A stretch of 32,909 bases of DNA from JALXDT01 sp964634755 (lineage in GTDB: Bacteria > Acidobacteriota > Aminicenantia > JAMOAD01). Made by a program: the position numbers and the translations under genes. The notes below the pieces were generated by a model. That model was not told the DNA's origin. It made no database searches and worked only from the letters and a program-made list of their open reading frames with translations. Numbering within the stretch: position 1 is the stretch's first letter; each line of letters starts with the position of its first letter. Where the stretch lies: the NCBI GenBank assembly GCA_964634755.1, contig CAZWJH010000017.1:1-32909 (forward strand), given 5' to 3'. Of this stretch, positions 29,524 to 32,909 are shown in pieces.

Positions 29524-30841
29524 TTTTAAGGGGAAAAAAGAGAAGTGTAAAGAAAAAGTTAAACTTTTAGAAAAAGAAAATGAAAAATTAAAAGGAATCA
29601 TCCAAGAACTTTCAATTTTAAATGATATAGCAGTTGCCATAAGCTTTACTCTTTCCCTTGAAAAAATCATAAACCTGATTGTTGATAAATGCATTAAACA
29701 TTTTGAAGTTGAGCAGGGAGCGATTATGCTTGTTGCAGAAAGATCAAAAATGGATCAACCTGCTTTATACACAATGGTCAGAAGAATTGACCAGACAAAC
29801 TACATAATGCCATTCAGATTGAATGAACAGCTCATTGGATGGATGCTTAAAAACACCAAACCTTTAATAATAAATGATTTTTCAACAAATCAATTCTTTC
29901 AAAATACGGATTCTTCAAGATTCGTGATTCATTCCCTTTTAGCAGTACCTTTAATAATAAAGAATAAAATGATAGGAGTTCTTGCCCTTTTTAATAAGAA
30001 AAACAAAAAAGGTTTTACAGACGGAGACCAAAGACTTTTATCAATAATAGCAACAGAGTCAACACAGGTTATAGAAAATGCAAGACTTTATAAGCAAGAG
30101 CAGGAGTTTAAAAGAATAAAGGAAGAACTTAGAATGGCTTTTAAAATACAGAGAGATCTTCTACCAAAAGAATTACCAAAAATAAAAAATTATGAGATTT
30201 CCGCGGTTAATATTCCTGCGCGGTCAGTAAGCGGAGATTATTATGATTTTGAAAAAGATAATAACCTTGTTCATTTCTGCCTTGGAGATGTCTCCGGGAA
30301 AGGAATGCCGGCAGCACTTTTAGCTGCAAATTTACAAGCCACTTTAAGAGGACAGGCCTTGCTCAATTCTTTTATCACAGACACTCTAAAAAACACAAAT
30401 TATATACTTTATAATAATACAAGCCCTGAAAAATTCGCCACACTCTTTTATGGTGTTTTAGACCCTATTAACAATAAATTAAAATACAGTAATGCAGGGC
30501 ATAATCCACCTTTCTTTGTTCAAACAAACAAGAATAAAATAAAACGACTTGAAAAAGGGGGAATGATATTAGGGATAATGGAAGATTCGGAATATGAAGA
30601 GGAAACTGTACATTTTGAAAAAGGAGATCTACTTTTAATTTACTCGGATGGAATCTCAGAGGCAATGAATGAAAAAGAGGAAGAATTCGGAGAGAAAAAC
30701 ATTGAAAGATTCATCTCAAAAGATACAGATAAATCCGCAAAAGAGATAACAGACACTCTCTTAGAAGAGGTTAAAAAATTCGTCGGAAAAACTCCCCAAT
30801 CCGATGATATGACAATAATAGCAATTAAAAGAATAAACTAA
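29513..30841 (+). CDS. GAF-domain SpoIIE-type (PP2C) serine phosphatase
   Basis: This 442-residue signalling protein has a basic coiled-coil N-terminus (about 1-30), a GAF sensor domain (about 40-195, SLEKIINLIVDKCIKHF) and a short helical linker. The C-terminal PP2C/SpoIIE phosphatase domain spans about 215-442. Metal-binding aspartates are visible in VSGDYYDF, LGDVSGKGM, YSDGISEAM and SDDMTII, so it should be active. Such RsbU-like enzymes dephosphorylate anti-sigma-factor antagonists and so switch stress sigma factors, but no antagonist, anti-sigma or sigma gene is in the window. The ATG at 29513 has a modest AGAGTGG site. It converges with the M28 peptidase gene across five bases without a terminator. 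Confidence 0.9.
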   Translation: MKINFKGKKEKCKEKVKLLEKENEKLKGIIQELSILNDIAVAISFTLSLEKIINLIVDKCIKHFEVEQGAIMLVAERSKMDQPALYTMVRRIDQTNYIMPFRLNEQLIGWMLKNTKPLIINDFSTNQFFQNTDSSRFVIHSLLAVPLIIKNKMIGVLALFNKKNKKGFTDGDQRLLSIIATESTQVIENARLYKQEQEFKRIKEELRMAFKIQRDLLPKELPKIKNYEISAVNIPARSVSGDYYDFEKDNNLVHFCLGDVSGKGMPAALLAANLQATLRGQALLNSFITDTLKNTNYILYNNTSPEKFATLFYGVLDPINNKLKYSNAGHNPPFFVQTNKNKIKRLEKGGMILGIMEDSEYEEETVHFEKGDLLLIYSDGISEAMNEKEEEFGEKNIERFISKDTDKSAKEITDTLLEEVKKFVGKTPQSDDMTIIAIKRIN

Positions 30842-30846
30842 ATTTC

Positions 30847-32346
30847 CTACATTTCCAAAAGAGTTAAATAAAGTATTTGAGCAAGATCTTCCATAATCTC
30901 AGGAGTAATATATTCAGGTCTATCCGTACTTTTGTGGTAATTATCAAATCCCAGAGGTATTCCATAAGTGGAAAACGAGAGAGTGGGAATACCTGCCCAC
31001 ATAAAGTGAGCAGCATCAAGACGCGGCCTTGCTATATTGTTAAAAAAGTTTGCCTTTATCACCCTATGCACATACTTATCATTAGCTTTTTTAAATTTTT
31101 TAAAAAGCTCCGGATAATTTTTCCCTGCAATTGCAAAAATCTTGTTTCCTCTCCCGACTCCATCAGAATTAAAGCATGCAACTATCTTCTTACCTTTCAA
31201 AGCATCAGGAGGATTTTTAATAAAATATTCAGAGCCCTTGACACCCTGCTCTTCTGCACCAAAAAGAGCAAAAACCACTGTTCTCTTGGGTTTAATTGGA
31301 GATTTTGACAGAGCCTCAGCAACCCCCAAAACCACAGCATCTCCTGAAGCATTGTCATTTGCTCCGGGTACAAGATAAGGATCCATCCCAACATGATCAA
31401 GATGGGCACTTACGACAATCACTTCATTCTTTAATACAGGATCTGTTCCTTCAATCATACCCAATACATTATAAGCTATTCCTTCAGGGTGATGCTCGGT
31501 TCTATTCTTTATTGTCATAATTTTTCCGGTGCTGAAACTAAATGGTTTTTTTCTCTTTTTTATTCTCTCTACAACCTCTTTGTGCTTATACTTCAAACCT
31601 TTAAGGAGGTCTTCCACTATACTTTTGTTAATATAAGTAAGAATAAAATCTTTAATAAATACACAATTAGGATTTGTAATGTGATAAATATAAAGCATGC
31701 CGGCAGCTCCATGAGCTTTTGCATTTTTTACTTTATACTGATGGAATGAGTACGGCCTCCATTTTTTAAACTCTTCTTCATTTTTAGTGGAGACAGGAAC
31801 CTCCCTTTCCATCATAACTATCTTTCCTTTGACATTTACGCCCTTGTAATCATCATATCCCAACTCCGGTGCTGTTATACCATAACCAACATACACAACC
31901 TCAGCTGTAACCTCTCCTGTATCAGAAGTGGAACCGGGGATAAAATCCTTTTCAAGAATATAATGCTTTAAAATTTCATCCCCTCTTTTTACCGGAATAT
32001 GCAAATAAGCCTCATCACCATCAAGAATCAGGGTATAAGGATTTTTAAAAGCTTGAAGATAGCTGCCCTTATTACCAGCCGGTTGAAGACCCCATTTCTT
32101 AAAATTTGAAATCACCCACTCTGCCGCCATATTAAAACCTTCCGTACCCGTTAATCTTCCCTTATACTTTTCACTCGCAAGTTCTTTCACATAACCAAAA
32201 AGAGTATGACTTGATATTGAGTGCATTGTTTCAAGGATTTGCTCTTCTTTTGACTGGCTTTGAGCTTGAACTCTGGAAGAAAATCCATAAGTAAAAATAA
32301 AAGAAAAAATCACAACACTAATAAAGCCTTTTAAAATTTTTCTCAT
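30847..32346 (-). CDS. Secreted M28-family zinc aminopeptidase with PA domain
   Basis: The 499-residue exported peptidase has a signal peptide (RKILKGFISVVIFSFIFTYG, likely cut after AQA near residue 29). An N-terminal region with an inserted PA-like domain follows (about 105-290), then the M28 catalytic domain. The two-zinc ligands are visible: His315 and Asp317 (AHLDH), Asp331 (GANDNASG), Glu365/Glu366 (FGAEEQG), Asp395 (NSDGVG) and His447 (DAAHFMW). It should release N-terminal amino acids from peptides outside the inner membrane, supporting amino-acid scavenging. AAGAGGTGTGAT precedes the ATG. It is divergent from the broken kinase gene, with back-to-back promoters. Confidence 0.92.
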   Translation of the reverse strand: MRKILKGFISVVIFSFIFTYGFSSRVQAQSQSKEEQILETMHSISSHTLFGYVKELASEKYKGRLTGTEGFNMAAEWVISNFKKWGLQPAGNKGSYLQAFKNPYTLILDGDEAYLHIPVKRGDEILKHYILEKDFIPGSTSDTGEVTAEVVYVGYGITAPELGYDDYKGVNVKGKIVMMEREVPVSTKNEEEFKKWRPYSFHQYKVKNAKAHGAAGMLYIYHITNPNCVFIKDFILTYINKSIVEDLLKGLKYKHKEVVERIKKRKKPFSFSTGKIMTIKNRTEHHPEGIAYNVLGMIEGTDPVLKNEVIVVSAHLDHVGMDPYLVPGANDNASGDAVVLGVAEALSKSPIKPKRTVVFALFGAEEQGVKGSEYFIKNPPDALKGKKIVACFNSDGVGRGNKIFAIAGKNYPELFKKFKKANDKYVHRVIKANFFNNIARPRLDAAHFMWAGIPTLSFSTYGIPLGFDNYHKSTDRPEYITPEIMEDLAQILYLTLLEM

Positions 32347-32377
32347 ATCACACCTCTTTATTAATTAACCTTTTTTA

Positions 32378-32407
32378 ATTTTATCTTTCTAATCACTTTA
32401 ATGTCAA
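32378..32407 (-). promoter_or_regulatory. Promoter of the M28 peptidase gene
   Basis: On the minus strand TTGACA (32407-32402) and TAAAAT (32383-32378) are 18 bases apart. The AGAGGTG ribosome-binding site follows about 25 bases downstream. Its -35 box lies eight bases from that of the divergent kinase promoter. Confidence 0.65.
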
Positions 32408-32415
32408 GAAAAATG

Positions 32416-32444
32416 TTGCCCCTTTTTCAAAACTTTGCTAAAAT
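32416..32444 (+). promoter_or_regulatory. Promoter of the truncated kinase gene
   Basis: TTGCCC (32416-32421) and TAAAAT (32439-32444) are spaced by 17 bases. Transcription would begin near 32451, exactly at the GAGGGA ribosome-binding site, leaving a very short leader before GTG at 32465. Confidence 0.6.
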
Positions 32445-32464
32445 TTTAAAGAGGGAAGTTTTTT

Positions 32465-32842
32465 GTGATTGAAAAGAGAGTTGGTCACTATCTTTTAATC
32501 GAAAAGATAGGCGAAGGAGGGATGGAGGTTGTTTATAAAGCTAAAGATGAAAAGTTAGACAGAATTGTTGCAATAAAATTTCTACCTCCAGAATTTTCAA
32601 AAGACAAAGAAATTAAAACAAGGTTCCTCAGGGAAGCAAAAGCCTTATCTATACTGGATCATCCAAATATTTGTGTTGTACATGAGATAGATGAAACAGA
32701 GGATGAACGAGTTTATATGGTTATGAATTATTATGAAGGAAAAACACTTAAAGATAAAATCGCAAAAAAAGAAATTAAAATTAAAGAAGCAAGAAATATA
32801 TTTAAACAAATTGCCCAAGGGCTCTCAGCAGATGTTGTCTGA
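32465..32842 (+). pseudogene. Truncated Hanks-type Ser/Thr protein kinase
   Basis: A GTG start behind GAGGGA opens 125 residues matching the N-lobe of a bacterial eukaryote-like kinase: LLIEKIGEGGMEVVYKA, IVAIKFLPPEF with the ATP lysine Lys38, REAKALSILDHPNI with Glu57, and helix E ending in IAQGLS. The frame stops at 32840-32842, before the catalytic HRD loop and DFG motif, so no active kinase can be made. The third glycine of the GxGxxG loop is Glu21 (GEGGME), also unusual. Either a deletion, an insertion or a sequence artefact interrupts the gene. Homologues in related diderms continue with a C-lobe and often a propeller or TPR region. The window ends 67 bases later. Confidence 0.75.
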
Positions 32843-32909
32843 AAAGTCAAGAGGGATATAGGGAAATCATTACTGTCCCGAAAAATTTTGTGCTTGAAAA
32901 GGGTAATAA
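32843..32909 (+). other. Unassigned sequence after the kinase break
   Basis: None of the three forward frames continues a kinase C-lobe. One frame, open from 32806 to the window end, reads EGYREIITVPKNFVLEKGN, which looks protein-like and could be the far side of a deletion or the edge of an inserted element. Too short to decide. Confidence 0.3.

Noticed and set aside
31142..31378. Plus-strand frames opposite the M28 peptidase
   Set aside because: The minus strand carries all zinc ligands and a signal peptide; the opposite frames have no start signals or recognisable domains.
32826..32909. Terminal inverted repeat of an insertion sequence after the kinase break
   Set aside because: No matching second end, transposase or target duplication can be seen within the remaining bases, so an element cannot be claimed.

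Overview
The window looks like chromosomal DNA from an AT-rich, diderm (LPS-bearing) bacterium living anaerobically or at low oxygen. The outer membrane is implied by an OmpA-type protein, an ADP-heptose:LPS heptosyltransferase and a C-terminal beta-barrel protein. The lifestyle is implied by superoxide reductase, an A-type flavoprotein, rubredoxin, cytochrome bd and several diiron proteins. The eukaryote-like Ser/Thr kinase, the M28 peptidase and tandem DUF507 genes are common in Acidobacteriota-like and related deep diderm phyla, but the species cannot be named from sequence alone.

Layout. (1) 1-2714, plus strand: OmpA-like protein, a small exported protein, waaF. (2) 2707-11253, minus strand: an almost uninterrupted oxygen and iron defence region. 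It holds a frameshifted KYKYEA-repeat gene, then, read right to left, a CDF transporter, ferritin, peroxiredoxin, a small winged-helix protein, 8-oxoguanine glycosylase, a PerR/Fur regulator, rubredoxin, cydA, cydB, fprA, superoxide reductase and a rubrerythrin-like protein. (3) 11373-14728, plus: LapA-like membrane protein, a two-gene sufC-sufB Fe-S assembly operon whose sufC seems to start at ATT, an L,D-transpeptidase and an aconitase-type small subunit. (4) 14725-18192, minus: lepB, an outer-membrane beta-barrel, purB and a cupin. (5) 18333-29396, plus: two DUF507 genes, tRNA-Leu(TAG), then the proteostasis run tig-clpP-clpX-lon-engB-rho, followed by carbamate kinase and a fused DAK2-DegV (FakA/FakB-like) protein. 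(6) 29513-32909: a GAF-SpoIIE phosphatase, a convergent M28 peptidase and a truncated, apparently degenerate Ser/Thr kinase at the window edge.

How it works together. Region 2 forms a coherent pathway. Oxygen is reduced by cytochrome bd and FprA, superoxide by superoxide reductase, and peroxide by peroxiredoxin and the rubrerythrin-like protein, with the lone rubredoxin as a likely shared electron donor. Ferritin and the CDF transporter handle metal, and Ogg repairs oxidised guanine. The regulator encoded in the middle probably acts on a PerR-box-like site at the rubredoxin promoter. The adjacent suf operon rebuilds Fe-S clusters and carries its own perfect inverted repeat at the promoter.

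Points worth a second look: the ATT start of sufC, the suf inverted repeat, a 2-nt frameshift in the KYKYEA-repeat gene, several operon-leading genes that look leaderless, a lysine-rich tail on trigger factor, the DAK2-DegV fusion, and the broken kinase at the right edge. No CRISPR array, complete insertion sequence, rRNA or phage gene was seen. No stretch over 300 bases lacks a gene. Promoter calls rest on visual matches to sigma70-type boxes and are hypotheses in so AT-rich a sequence.
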